Below, piece after piece: positions 8,598 through 17,314 of a DNA stretch of 64,000 nucleotides. Position numbers and translations under genes: made by a program. The notes beneath the pieces are model-generated. The model saw nothing but the letters and a program-made list of their open reading frames with translations, ran no database searches and was not told the origin of the DNA. Origin of the DNA: Arthrobacter ulcerisalmonis (lineage in GTDB: Bacteria; Actinomycetota; Actinomycetes; Actinomycetales; Micrococcaceae); assembly GCF_900609065.1 (NCBI RefSeq), contig NZ_UXAU01000020.1:62001-126000 (forward strand). The letters are read 5' to 3'. Within the stretch, counting starts at the first letter, position 1. Each line of letters opens with the position of its first letter.

Positions 8598-8660
8598 TCT
8601 CGTTGGCGGAGCGTGACGTTGTGGGCCACGTTCAGTTCTGGGGCGTACGACGCCGGCGCG

Positions 8661-9974
8661 CTAAGACCTGCCGATGCCTCGGTATGTCCATCCCGCGGCC
8701 CGCCATTTAGCGGCGTCAAGCACGTTGCGGCCGTCGAGCACTCGCGCGTTGGCGACATCATTGGCTAGAACGTAGGGATCTATTTCCAGGTACTCGGTCC
8801 ACTCTGTAAGAAGTAACAACGCATCTGCGCCGCGCACAGCAGTTTCGGTAGAAGCCTCGTAAGTGAGCTCGGGAAATCGGCGGGCTGCATTATTCAACGC
8901 GCGGGGATCAGTGACAGTTACTTGTGCGCCCTGAAGTTGGAGCTGTGCAGCGATGCTCAGCGCAGGAGAGTCCCGGACGTCATCGCTGTTAGGTTTGAAT
9001 GCCGCACCCAACACGGTGATCCGCTGCCCCATAAGGCTACCGCCGCATAGCTCTCTGGTGATTTCCACTGCGCGGGTGCGTCGACGCATGTTGATCGCAT
9101 CGACCTCTCGAAGGAACGTCAGGGCTTGGTCAGCACCAAGTTCGCCCGCTCGGGCCATGAACGCTCGGATGTCCTTGGGTAAGCACCCTCCACCAAAGCC
9201 GATCCCCGCCCCTAGAAATTTGCGGCCAATCCTATCGTCCAGCCCGATGGCATCGGCAAGTTGCGTCACGTCTGCACCCGCCGCTTCGCAGAGTTCGGCC
9301 ATAGCGTTGATGAATGAGATCTTTGTCGCCAAGAATGAGTTGGCCGCCGTCTTGACCAGTTCGGCGGTGGGGTGATCAGTGACCAGCCTCGGTACTTGAG
9401 TCGAGAGAATCGATGCGTAGACCTCATCGAGTACGGCCACTGCGTAGTTCTCTTCGGAGCCATCGTTGACGCCGTAAACCAAGCGGTCCGGAGCCACAGT
9501 ATCTTGGACGGCGTGGCCCTCCCGGAGGAACTCGGGATTCCACACCAGATGCGCGTCGCTCTCTTTCGCTCTGATGGTTGCAGCCAATCGACTCGCCGTA
9601 CCCACAGGGACGGTGGATTTGCCCACCACCAAAGTTCCCGGCTTGAGATATGGGGCTAACGCCATCACGGAAGCGTCAACGTAGCTGACATCAGCCGCGT
9701 TTTCGCCTTTCTTCTGCGGTGTTCCTACGCAAATAAAGTGCACTTGGCACTCAGCGACTGCTGAAATGTCGGTGGTGAACTCCAACGTGCCCAATTCTTG
9801 GACATCTCTCAAGAGCTCATTGAGCCCGGGCTCGTAAATTGGGGCGTGGCCATCGGACAAGGAGGCGATCTTGTCAGCGTCAACGTCGATTCCCACCACC
9901 GTATGCCCAAGTTTGGCCATACTTGCCGCGTGAACGGCGCCGAGGTAGCCGCAGCCAATGACAGAAATCCGCAT
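8661..9974 (-). CDS. UDP-glucose 6-dehydrogenase
   Basis: 437 aa. The Rossmann motif VIGCGYLGAVHAASMAKLGH (residues 5-24) binds NAD, and GIGFGGGCLPKDIRAF holds the catalytic cysteine (Cys264). FICVGTP, NPEFLREG and GAAFKPNSDDVRDSPAL complete the UDP-glucose/GDP-mannose dehydrogenase family pattern. It oxidises UDP-glucose twice to UDP-glucuronate. The following genes on the same strand side (LCP ligase, VanZ-like) point to use of the product in a secreted or wall-attached polymer. Common symbols are ugd, tuaD or rkpK. Confidence 0.93.
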   Translation of the reverse strand: MRISVIGCGYLGAVHAASMAKLGHTVVGIDVDADKIASLSDGHAPIYEPGLNELLRDVQELGTLEFTTDISAVAECQVHFICVGTPQKKGENAADVSYVDASVMALAPYLKPGTLVVGKSTVPVGTASRLAATIRAKESDAHLVWNPEFLREGHAVQDTVAPDRLVYGVNDGSEENYAVAVLDEVYASILSTQVPRLVTDHPTAELVKTAANSFLATKISFINAMAELCEAAGADVTQLADAIGLDDRIGRKFLGAGIGFGGGCLPKDIRAFMARAGELGADQALTFLREVDAINMRRRTRAVEITRELCGGSLMGQRITVLGAAFKPNSDDVRDSPALSIAAQLQLQGAQVTVTDPRALNNAARRFPELTYEASTETAVRGADALLLLTEWTEYLEIDPYVLANDVANARVLDGRNVLDAAKWRAAGWTYRGIGRS

Positions 9975-10066
9975 GTCTTCTCCACTCCGTAGGACTATCA
10001 GTCATTGGAGCAGCGAAGTGCGGACAGAACTGAAACGGTAGTTGACGATTGAGCGAAAGGTGACCG

Positions 10067-10486
10067 TCAGTTTGGCTGGCGTGTTTGGCGCCTCCACAGC
10101 AAAGCCAGAACGGCACCCAGAACTGTTCCTACAGTGTTCACGATCAAATCTATAGGGCTGGCGAACCGAGCAGGCAGGAAGAGCCCCTGGCAATTTTCGA
10201 TGCAGCCGGACACGGCAAAGCCAAAGGCGACAACCTGCCAGAAGCGCCAGCGAGGAAACGCGAGCGCGGCCACGACCCCCACCGGAATAAAGAGCGCCAC
10301 ATTGGCGGACGCTTCCACAAACGCATAGTCCACCCAGGCAGGGATTCCGTGCCGGTGTAGGTAGCCCAACACCCGCGCCAACGCACCGCCAATCGGCCTG
10401 TCTACAGGGGTGGGCCAGAAGGCTATCAAAGCCAATGGCACGGCCATCAGCAAAAGCACCGTGCGCCAAAGCCCTGTGTGCTGCAA
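10067..10486 (-). CDS. VanZ-like membrane protein
   Basis: About 139 aa if started at the TTG at 10486; the open frame extends to 10621, but that would overlap the LCP gene by 86 bases. Other starts (GTG 10459, ATG 10447) are possible. Three to four membrane helices contain the VanZ hallmarks FWPTPVDRPIGGAL, ANVALFIPVGV and a late DLIVNTVGTVLGAVLALL helix. VanZ-family proteins sit in the membrane, and some confer teicoplanin tolerance, but the biochemical role is not known. It lies 49 bases downstream of the LCP gene and is probably co-transcribed with it. Confidence 0.75.
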   Translation of the reverse strand: MQHTGLWRTVLLLMAVPLALIAFWPTPVDRPIGGALARVLGYLHRHGIPAWVDYAFVEASANVALFIPVGVVAALAFPRWRFWQVVAFGFAVSGCIENCQGLFLPARFASPIDLIVNTVGTVLGAVLALLWRRQTRQPN

Positions 10487-10535
10487 GGCACGCTGGAACC
10501 CACTCCCGGAACAGCTATTGGGCTTGCCCGGCAGG

Positions 10536-11612
10536 TCAGTTTCCGTTCTGGAAGTTGTTGGCGGCAACGTAATCTCCCAGGGTGTCACTGGCCAACGCAC
10601 TGGAGATGCTGGCGATGGCATCAGGATTCTTGATCACGATCGACTGGCCATCCGCTGACGTTCCCGTTCCCAGCGTGGGAAGCGTGAACATACTGATGTT
10701 GTTTTGCCGGATTCCGCTAAGTTCCAGCCCTAGCGCGCCCAGTGCCGAGGCGTTCAGTCCCGAGTCCACACTGACGAACGGCGACACGGCCCCCACCACA
10801 TTGCTGATGGTGACTGGGTTTGTCAGCGTCTGGCTGCTGATGAGCTTGGCCATGATGGATTTCAGGAACAGTTGCTGGTTCCGTACGCGCTGGTAGTCGC
10901 CGTCAACAAAGGCGTAGCGCTCCCGGACGAATCCCAGTGCCTGTTCGCCGTTCATGGTGTTGGGGCCAGCTTTAAAGACAAACTTCCCGTGGGTGGAGGT
11001 GAAGGGAATCTGGACGTTGACGTCCACGCCGCCCAACGCATCAGTGAGGCCCTTGAAGCTTTCAAAGTCGACCATGGCAACGTGGTCAATGCGCTGATTG
11101 AACACTGATTCCACGGTCTCCACCATCTTGGGCACGCCGCCTACCGCCAGTGCGGCGTTGATCTTAGCCTCGCCGCTGCCAGGAATCGGAACCCACAGGT
11201 CGCGCATGATGGACATGGCATAGACGTTTTTCCGGTCGGCGGGGATGTGCACCAGCATGAGTGTGTCGGCGCGCTGATCTGTTGCCACACCGTCAACGGC
11301 GTCCAAACTCGTGGCACCGCGGCTGTCGCTACCCATCAGCAGGATGTTCATGGGCGCCTTCTGCCCTGCCGGTGCCTCAACTTTTTGGGGCCGGGATGTC
11401 TCTGCGGGGAACGCTGATTCGATTTTCTGCGACTGCGAATCAAACGTGTTGCTGAGGTTCCACAGATAGCCTCCGGCTACGACGACGGCCACCACCACCA
11501 GGGCCGCCGCCACCAGCAGCACGTTGCGTGTTTTGTGGGATCTTTTGCGCCTGGGAGGCTCTGGCATGGTGGCCTCCGAGGGGTATCCGGAGGTGCCATC
11601 AGGGAGAGTCAT
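10536..11612 (-). CDS. LytR-CpsA-Psr (LCP) family glycopolymer ligase
   Basis: 358 aa. A short cytoplasmic basic region is followed by one membrane helix (about residues 30-50) and the extracellular LCP domain. NILLMGSDSRG (89-99), RADTLMLVHI, SIMRDLWVPIPG and the INAAL stretch match the polyprenyl-phosphate pocket with conserved Asp and Arg residues. LCP enzymes transfer glycopolymers from lipid carriers onto peptidoglycan or arabinogalactan. With galU and UDP-glucose dehydrogenase alongside, it may attach a uronic-acid polymer. AGGA four bases before the ATG serves as ribosome-binding site. Confidence 0.9.
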   Translation of the reverse strand: MTLPDGTSGYPSEATMPEPPRRKRSHKTRNVLLVAAALVVVAVVVAGGYLWNLSNTFDSQSQKIESAFPAETSRPQKVEAPAGQKAPMNILLMGSDSRGATSLDAVDGVATDQRADTLMLVHIPADRKNVYAMSIMRDLWVPIPGSGEAKINAALAVGGVPKMVETVESVFNQRIDHVAMVDFESFKGLTDALGGVDVNVQIPFTSTHGKFVFKAGPNTMNGEQALGFVRERYAFVDGDYQRVRNQQLFLKSIMAKLISSQTLTNPVTISNVVGAVSPFVSVDSGLNASALGALGLELSGIRQNNISMFTLPTLGTGTSADGQSIVIKNPDAIASISSALASDTLGDYVAANNFQNGN

Positions 11613-11727
11613 GGATTCCTATGTGTGGGTGGCTGATCTGCTGGATACTATCAAGGTAGTGCGCGCCTGGGCTTCCCGGGCAATTGCGTCACCAGCGGTA
11701 TGCAATCTTTATGCGAGGGGAACAGCG

Positions 11728-12006
11728 GTGGACAGCACAGTGTGGCAACGCGGCAGTTTGGTGGCCCTGGTGGAATCGGACGACGGCGCTCGGGTGGCAC
11801 TTCTCCAATTGGATGCTGAACAGCCCGTGGTACTTGAGGGCAGTGCCGCGGCTATTTGGTCACTCATCAATGGGCGGCGGACCGCCAATGACATCGTGGC
11901 CGAACTAAGGGAACAGTTCGCCGTTGAGGGCGATGAAGTCCCTGCGCAGCTGGCGGATTTTCTCACCGGGTTGGCGCTCCAGCGCCTCATCGAACCTGCT
12001 CCCTAG
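11728..12006 (+). CDS. PqqD-like small protein
   Basis: 92 aa from a GTG with GAGGGG seven bases upstream; a longer open frame exists but would run antisense into the LCP gene. VALLQLDAEQPVVLEGSAAA, IWSLINGRRTANDIVAEL and FLTGLALQRLIE follow the PqqD/winged-helix pattern of a small peptide-chaperone domain. It resembles the C-terminal domain of the protein at 1027. No precursor peptide or radical-SAM enzyme is adjacent, so the partner is unknown. It is divergent from the LCP gene, and its 3' end overlaps an antisense response-regulator remnant. Confidence 0.72.
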   Translation: MDSTVWQRGSLVALVESDDGARVALLQLDAEQPVVLEGSAAAIWSLINGRRTANDIVAELREQFAVEGDEVPAQLADFLTGLALQRLIEPAP

Positions 12007-12380
12007 AAGCGGCTGCCCAGCTTCGATTAACCAACCGTCCTGAAGCAATTGGTGCCGGAGGCTGAGCCGGGTGGGCACTGACACTCCGGTAGCTAGGTAT
12101 TTACGCCGGACACTACCCAGGTGTTTCTTCACCATGTCCACGGTGATGCCAAGCTGGGAGGCAACGGTTTCCATCGAGTGCCCGTCGCCGCCCAGGTAGA
12201 AGGCGACTACCTGGTGTTCCCGTGCGGTGACGTGGACTGAGGGTCCGTGGGCGTTTTGGGCCAGCAGGACTTCGGGGGTGGGGAACACATCGCCCCGCGC
12301 CGCACTGCGAATGGCGTCGCCAAGAGTCTGGGTGTTTGCGGACTTGGCCACGAAGGACAGCAGGGTTGCGAGAAGTTCAA

Positions 12381-12423
12381 TCCTTGATCCCGCTGCGTGG
12401 CGATGCCGTAGCGGGATCAAGGA
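12381..12423. repeat. 14-bp perfect inverted repeat inside the response-regulator remnant
   Basis: TCCTTGATCCCGCT (12381-12394) and AGCGGGATCAAGGA (12410-12423) are exact complements around a 15-base centre; three more pairs (one G-T) can extend the stem. It lies exactly where the normal receiver-domain sequence breaks off. Confidence 0.75.
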
Positions 12424-12452
12424 ATAGATATGCGCCCCCGTGAGCCCTTGCC

Positions 12453-12465
12453 ATACTATTAGTAT
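12453..12465. promoter_or_regulatory. AT-rich palindrome upstream of the remnant
   Basis: ATACTATTAGTAT is a perfect odd-length palindrome in an otherwise GC-rich region; its minus strand also provides TATACT, a good -10 box. It could be an operator or promoter for the remnant reading leftward. Confidence 0.4.
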
Positions 12466-12658
12466 ATTCTTTCGCGTGTGCATAGGAAACACCGTTGGCT
12501 TATTAGAACAGTCTGATGGCCTCACAACTTTCTGCTGGGCTTAGACAGCAGCTACTTGGCTGCTTTTGCTTGGACGTCGTGTGAAGAGAGTGCAAGTAGG
12601 ACAGGGAGCTGAGCGCTCTCGCATCAGTCGTTACAGATTCCCTGTGTCGAACGCCCCT

Positions 12659-13132
12659 TCACCGCGTATCAACATCCTCAAACACCAGGAACGTCTGCGT
12701 GTCCAGGACGCCAGCCATGGACTGCAGCTGATCGAAGATCACCCGGCGTAGGTCAATATTGTCTTTGGCGCGGACCAGCAGGATCACATCAAAGTCGCCA
12801 CCTACCAAGGCAATGTGATGCACCTCGGGGAGTGCTGACAATTCCTCGCGGAGGGCCCGCCACGCGTGCTGGCGGACTTTCAGCGTGACGTAGGCGGAGG
12901 ACGTGAGTCCCGCCTTGATCGGGTCAACCAGCGCCGTGAACCGAGTCAGGACGCCCTCGCGAGTGAGGCGGTTGATCCGGGTATAGGCGTGGGCGCGCGA
13001 GATGTGCACGTTCTCGGCAACCTGCGTCACGGACATCCGGCCGTCCTGAACCAACTGCGCCATGATCTGCCGGTCTACCTGATCCAGCTCTGGCTTCTCA
13101 GCGGTGGGCACCACTGTGATCGATTCGTCCAT
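12659..13132 (-). CDS. Lrp/AsnC family regulator, probably of the bkd operon
   Basis: 157 aa from the ATG at 13132, preceded by GGAGAG; a GTG at 13156 and an ATG at 13153 are alternatives. The N-terminal winged helix (LDQVDRQIMAQLVQDGRMSV, ISRAHAYTRINRLTREGVLT) is followed by the RAM ligand-binding domain (VHHIALVGGDFDVILLVRA). Lrp-family proteins sense amino acids. It is divergent from the branched-chain 2-oxoacid dehydrogenase operon, the classical arrangement of BkdR-type activators, so it probably responds to leucine, isoleucine or valine. Confidence 0.9.
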   Translation of the reverse strand: MDESITVVPTAEKPELDQVDRQIMAQLVQDGRMSVTQVAENVHISRAHAYTRINRLTREGVLTRFTALVDPIKAGLTSSAYVTLKVRQHAWRALREELSALPEVHHIALVGGDFDVILLVRAKDNIDLRRVIFDQLQSMAGVLDTQTFLVFEDVDTR

Positions 13133-13163
13133 AATGCTCTCCGTAACGGCCATCACATTTCAC

Positions 13164-13259
13164 ATTTGTCTACCAGATTAGCGTCAATTAATCATTCCTT
13201 CCACGATCGCCGCCATTCATGGATACGAATGACCTGGAAAGCCCATACTGGAGACAAAT
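13164..13259. promoter_or_regulatory. Divergent lrp-bkd control region
   Basis: ATTTGTC (13164-13170) and its complement GACAAAT (13253-13259) flank the divergent gap with 82 bases between them, as expected for a widely spaced Lrp-type wrapped site. The stretch between them includes the AT-rich AGATTAGCGTCAATTAATCA. Operator function is inferred. Confidence 0.35.
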
Positions 13260-13282
13260 AGTCGCTAGTGAAAGGCGGACCA

Positions 13283-14527
13283 ATGATGCTCTCCGCAGAC
13301 CGAACAGTCCCGGGCACGCCTCCAGCTGAGCGGGCAGGGGACGCTGTCTCAACTGCCGTCAAAAAGTTTGGCATCAGCGTGGAGGACTACCTCCTGCCAG
13401 CCCGGAGCCAGATCCAGATGGTTGACCCGGACGGCCTGCTGAACGCGATGGGAGAGCAGGGCGCCGAGGCCGGCCACGAGTACCCTCTGCCCGGCGATGC
13501 GCAATTGGTGGCGGCGTACCAGCAGCTGGTGGTGGGGCGCCGGGTCAACGATCAAAACTCAGCGCTCGTCCGGCAGGGCAGGATGGCCGTCTACCCCTCA
13601 AGCCACGGTCAGGAGGCCTGCCAGGTCGCTGCCGCGCTGTGCCTTGCGCCGGGGGACTGGATGTTCCCCACGTACCGCGACTCCGTTGCCGTCATGGCAC
13701 GGGGCGTTGACCCGGTGCAGACCATGACCCTGTTCCGGGGCGACTGGCACGGCGGCTACGACCCCGCAAAGCACAAGGTGGGCATCCAGTGCACTCCGCT
13801 GACCACGCAATTGCTCCACGCGGTAGGCGTGGCGCACGCTGCGAAGCTGCGCGGCGAGGACACCGTGGTGCTTGCCATGTGCGGAGACGGCGCCACCAGC
13901 GAGGGCGACTTCCACGAGGCCCTCAACTTTGCCGCCGTCTTCCACCTACCGGTGGTCTTCTTCGTACAGAACAACAAGTACGCCATCTCGGTGCCGCTGG
14001 CCCACCAGTCCGTTGCCCCCTCGCTGGCCCACAAAGCAGTGGGCTACGGCATGCCCGGCGAACGCGTGGACGGGAACGACGTCGTGGCGCTCCTGGCGGT
14101 CTTGGACCGCGCCGTCAAACTTGCCCGGGAAGGCTCGGGACCGCTGTTGGTGGAGGCCAACACCTACCGCATGCAGGCCCACACCAATGCCGACGACGCC
14201 ACTCGCTACCGTGCGGACAGTGAGGTGGCAGAGTGGCTGGCCAAGGACCCGCTCACCAGGATGCGAACGTACCTAACCGGGCGCGGGCTCCTTGATGACA
14301 GCCTCGAAGCGCAGTTCGCAGCCGAAGCCGAGTCCGTCGCAACGCAGCTCCGGGAAGGACTCGGACAGGACGTTCCCGTGGACCCGCACGAACTCTTCCG
14401 GCACGTCTTCGCCACACCAACGGCCCAACTCAACGAACAGGCCGCGCTGCTGGCAGACGAACTGACCCGCGACCAAGCAGCCAAAGACACGGCGCAGGAC
14501 GCAGCCACCAAGGAGGCAACCCCATGA
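13283..14527 (+). CDS. Branched-chain 2-oxoacid dehydrogenase E1, alpha subunit
   Basis: 414 aa; start chosen at the ATG at 13283 after AAAGGCGG. The thiamine diphosphate motif runs from GDGATSEGDFHEALNFAAVF to FVQNNKYAIS, and RQGRMAVYPSSHGQEACQVA and MQAHTNADDATRYR are E1-alpha signatures. With the beta subunit it decarboxylates 2-oxo acids and passes the acyl group to lipoyl-E2. The 4-base overlap with the beta gene and the divergent Lrp regulator favour a branched-chain (Bkd) rather than pyruvate role. In actinobacteria the products prime branched fatty-acid synthesis. Acetoin dehydrogenase is a less likely alternative. Confidence 0.9.
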   Translation: MMLSADRTVPGTPPAERAGDAVSTAVKKFGISVEDYLLPARSQIQMVDPDGLLNAMGEQGAEAGHEYPLPGDAQLVAAYQQLVVGRRVNDQNSALVRQGRMAVYPSSHGQEACQVAAALCLAPGDWMFPTYRDSVAVMARGVDPVQTMTLFRGDWHGGYDPAKHKVGIQCTPLTTQLLHAVGVAHAAKLRGEDTVVLAMCGDGATSEGDFHEALNFAAVFHLPVVFFVQNNKYAISVPLAHQSVAPSLAHKAVGYGMPGERVDGNDVVALLAVLDRAVKLAREGSGPLLVEANTYRMQAHTNADDATRYRADSEVAEWLAKDPLTRMRTYLTGRGLLDDSLEAQFAAEAESVATQLREGLGQDVPVDPHELFRHVFATPTAQLNEQAALLADELTRDQAAKDTAQDAATKEATP

Positions 14528-15591
14528 CCGTCACCACCTCCGCTACAGCCAAACCTGCGGCCAACGACGGTGCAGCTGGTGCCCAGCCCGTCACCATGGC
14601 TAAAGCGCTTAACACCGCCCTGGCCGACGCCATGCACGCCGACCCGTCAGTCCTGGTATTCGGTGAAGATGTGGGCGCCCTGGGCGGGGTCTTCCGGATC
14701 ACGGACGGGCTGACCAAGACCTTCGGCGAACAGCGCTGCTTCGACACCCCGCTCGCCGAATCCGGAATCGTGGGGATGGCCGTGGGCATGGCCATCAACG
14801 GCATGCGCCCCGTGGTGGAGATGCAGTTCGATGCCTTCGCCTACCCGGCGTTCGAGCAGATCGTCAGCCACGTCGCCAAGATGCACAACCGCACCAAGGG
14901 CGCACTCACCGTGCCCATGGTGATCCGGGTGCCTTACGCCGGCGGCATCGGCGGAGTGGAACACCACTGCGACTCCTCCGAGTCCTACTACGCGCACACC
15001 GCCGGCCTCAAGGTCTTCACCCCAGCCACCGTGGCTGATGCCTACCGCATGTTGCGTGAAGCCATCGATTCGGACGATCCGGTCATGTTCATGGAGCCCA
15101 AGAAGCTCTACTGGTCCAAAGACGCTGTCGATCTCGAGTCGCTCCGCGCCGAACACGAGGCCAACAAGGTCACCGGGGTCAGCTCGGAGGGCAAAGCTGT
15201 GGTGGCGCGGGCAGGAGCTGACGCCACCCTGATCGCTTACGGCCCGGCCGTGCCCACCGCACTGGCCGCAGCCGCGGCGGCTGCCGCGGAGGGCAGGTCC
15301 TTGGAGGTCATCGATGTCCGCAGCATCGTCCCGTTCGACGACGACACTGTCTGCGCCTCGGTCCGGAAGACAGGCCGGGCTGTGGTCATCGCTGAGGCGC
15401 ACGGTTTCGCCTCGGTCTCCTCCGAGATTGTTGCCCGCGTCCAGGAACGCTGCTTCCACCATCTCGCCGCGCCCATTCGCCGCGTCACTGGCTTCGACAT
15501 CCCCTATCCAGCCCCCAAACTGGAGCACTACTACCTCCCGGGCGTGGACCGTATCCTCGACGCCGTTGACCGACTCCAGTGGGAAGACTGA
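14524..15591 (+). CDS. Branched-chain 2-oxoacid dehydrogenase E1, beta subunit
   Basis: 355 aa, ATG overlapping the alpha-subunit stop by four bases. FGEDVGALGGVFRITDGL, FDTPLAESGIVGMAVGMAIN and GGVEHHCDSSESYYAHTAGL are family motifs of the transketolase central region. VIDVRSIVPFDDDTV marks the C-terminal domain. It forms the heterotetrameric E1 with the preceding product. The first 15 residues are Ala/Thr-rich and probably disordered. Confidence 0.92.
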   Translation: MTVTTSATAKPAANDGAAGAQPVTMAKALNTALADAMHADPSVLVFGEDVGALGGVFRITDGLTKTFGEQRCFDTPLAESGIVGMAVGMAINGMRPVVEMQFDAFAYPAFEQIVSHVAKMHNRTKGALTVPMVIRVPYAGGIGGVEHHCDSSESYYAHTAGLKVFTPATVADAYRMLREAIDSDDPVMFMEPKKLYWSKDAVDLESLRAEHEANKVTGVSSEGKAVVARAGADATLIAYGPAVPTALAAAAAAAAEGRSLEVIDVRSIVPFDDDTVCASVRKTGRAVVIAEAHGFASVSSEIVARVQERCFHHLAAPIRRVTGFDIPYPAPKLEHYYLPGVDRILDAVDRLQWED

Positions 15592-15592
15592 C

Positions 15593-17050
15593 ATGAGCGA
15601 ATCCCAAGTATTTCTCCTGCCAGACCTCGGTGAAGGCCTCACCGAAGCTGAATTGGTCAGCTGGCTGGTGTCCGTGGGGGACCAGATCGTGGTGGATCAG
15701 CCCATCGCGGAGGTGGAAACGGCTAAATCCACGGTGGAAGTCCCCTCGCCGTTCGCGGGCATCGTGGCCCAGCTCCATGGGCAGCCGGGTGAGACGCTCG
15801 ACGTCGGCCGTCCCCTTATTTCGGTGACGCCCCTTGGTGCCGCGGTGGAGAGCGCCGGGCTAGCCACCGAAGCGGCACCGGCAGCCGCACAGACGTACCG
15901 CGAGGAGGAGCGTGCTGGCTCCGGTAACGTGCTGATCGGCTATGGGACGCCCGGCGGTGCCGATGTGCCGCGCCGCTCCCGCCCAGCAAGACAGCAAACG
16001 AACGACGCCGGCACGCACCCGGCTGCCGCCGTCGCCGAACCGGTGGCCGCCGCAGCCGCCAAGACGGCAGATGACCTGCTGCTCCTGCGCACCCGCGTGC
16101 CCGGAAAGCTTGGCGCCGTCATCTCGCCCCTGGTCCGGAGGATGGCCCGGGAACATGGAGTAGACCTCGGCGCAGTCAGTGGATCGGGGGACAGCGGCCT
16201 GATCATGCGGCGGGACGTTGAGGCAGCCATCGGTACTCCACCCAGCCCCCACGGGTCAGCCGCAGCCTCCGACGAGGCCAGCCCGTCAGCTGCTACCAGG
16301 GCGGTCGCCAGCGACCCGATCGCCAAAGACGATACGGAAATCGATCGGCGCACTGGCCTGGGAATCGCCTCGCGTGAGCCTGTCCGGGGGGTGCGCAAAG
16401 TCGTGGCAGCCACCATGGCCAGGAGCCGCACCGAGATCCCCGAGGCCACCGTGTGGGTGGACGTGGATGCCACGGCGCTGGTTGACCTGAAGGGCGGTGG
16501 CGCGGACGCCCCCAGCCTGCTCGCCTTCATTTCACGCTTCGTCACCGCCGGCCTGCGCAAGTACCCTGCCCTCAACACCCGCCTCGAGGCAGCTCCGGAC
16601 GGTGGCCAACAGATCGTGACGTTCGACGGCGTGAACCTCGGCTTCGCGGCGCAGACGGACCGTGGCCTGGTGGTCCCCTCCATCGTGGCAGCGCACAAAC
16701 TGAGCGCTCGCGAACTGGACGGAGAGATTCGCCGGCTGACCGCCGTCGCACGCGCCGGAAAGGCGACTCCGGCGGAACTCGGGCGCGGCACCTTCACCGT
16801 CAACAACTACGGCGTCTTTGGTGTGGACGGATCAGCGGCCATCATCAACCACCCTGAGGTGGCCATCTTGGGTATCGGCCGGATCATCGACAAGCCCTGG
16901 GTGGTCCGCGGCGAACTGGCAGTCCGGAAGGTGGTGGAGTTGACCCTCACCTTCGATCACCGGGTGTGCGACGGCGGCACGGCAGCCGGGTTCCTCCGCT
17001 ACGTTGCAGACGCCGTGGAGAGCCCCGGAACAGTCCTCGCAGACCTCTAG
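15593..17050 (+). CDS. Dihydrolipoyl acyltransferase E2 of the 2-oxoacid dehydrogenase complex
   Basis: 485 aa starting two bases after the beta subunit. One lipoyl domain (residues 5-80, lipoyl Lys45 in VETAKSTVEV), an Ala/Pro-rich linker, a peripheral-subunit-binding domain (VISPLVRRMAREHGVDLGAV, around residues 175-210) and the catalytic acyltransferase domain ending in FDHRVCDGGTAAGF with the His and Asp of the HxxxD motif. A single lipoyl domain is typical of Bkd-type E2. No E3 (dihydrolipoyl dehydrogenase) follows, so the complex must use an E3 encoded elsewhere. A strong terminator closes the operon. Confidence 0.93.
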   Translation: MSESQVFLLPDLGEGLTEAELVSWLVSVGDQIVVDQPIAEVETAKSTVEVPSPFAGIVAQLHGQPGETLDVGRPLISVTPLGAAVESAGLATEAAPAAAQTYREEERAGSGNVLIGYGTPGGADVPRRSRPARQQTNDAGTHPAAAVAEPVAAAAAKTADDLLLLRTRVPGKLGAVISPLVRRMAREHGVDLGAVSGSGDSGLIMRRDVEAAIGTPPSPHGSAAASDEASPSAATRAVASDPIAKDDTEIDRRTGLGIASREPVRGVRKVVAATMARSRTEIPEATVWVDVDATALVDLKGGGADAPSLLAFISRFVTAGLRKYPALNTRLEAAPDGGQQIVTFDGVNLGFAAQTDRGLVVPSIVAAHKLSARELDGEIRRLTAVARAGKATPAELGRGTFTVNNYGVFGVDGSAAIINHPEVAILGIGRIIDKPWVVRGELAVRKVVELTLTFDHRVCDGGTAAGFLRYVADAVESPGTVLADL

Positions 17051-17064
17051 GTCCTGCACAAAAA

Positions 17065-17098
17065 CCAAGGGCGCCGGTCAACTGACCGGCGCCCTTGG
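17065..17098 (+). terminator. Terminator of the bkd operon
   Basis: A 16-bp perfect stem (CCAAGGGCGCCGGTCA and its complement) with a minimal 2-base centre begins 14 bases after the E2 stop and is preceded by an A-run. Confidence 0.85.
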
Positions 17099-17314
17099 CG
17101 TTATTGTGGCGCCTCCGTGGGGAAGGCGCCACAAGGATTTAGTTTGCGCTGCAGAAAACCAGCGTGGAGCTGACAGAACCGAATTCCTTACTGCCGGTGC
17201 CGACTGAGCGATTCGCCAGATTTGTGAATCAGGAGCATGGCGTGCAGAACGCCCGTACGGATGCTCTGCACCCAATCTGTGGCACCGACTGCCGGGCGTG
17301 GCCCTAATCGCCAG

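Larger units (their letters stand above)
11905..12525 (-). pseudogene. Truncated NarL/LuxR-type response regulator
   Basis: The C-terminal half is a LuxR helix-turn-helix (TAREHQVVAFYLGGDGHSME, then TVASQLGITVDMVKKHLGSV). Just before it, FVAKSANTQTLGDAIRSAARG matches the last beta-strand/alpha-helix of a receiver domain including its conserved Lys. The first two-thirds of a receiver, with the phosphoryl Asp, are missing; only about 60 unrelated residues precede it, and the Lrp gene starts its 3' end at 12659. The junction contains a 14-bp perfect inverted repeat and an AT-rich palindrome. The last 34 codons overlap the pqqD-like gene antisense. It is either a decayed gene or a receiver-less regulator. 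Confidence 0.6.

Noticed and set aside
12547-12564. AGCAGC/GCTGCT hairpin as a terminator
   Set aside because: The 6-bp stem is weak and followed by only three T residues; no gene on the plus strand ends nearby.
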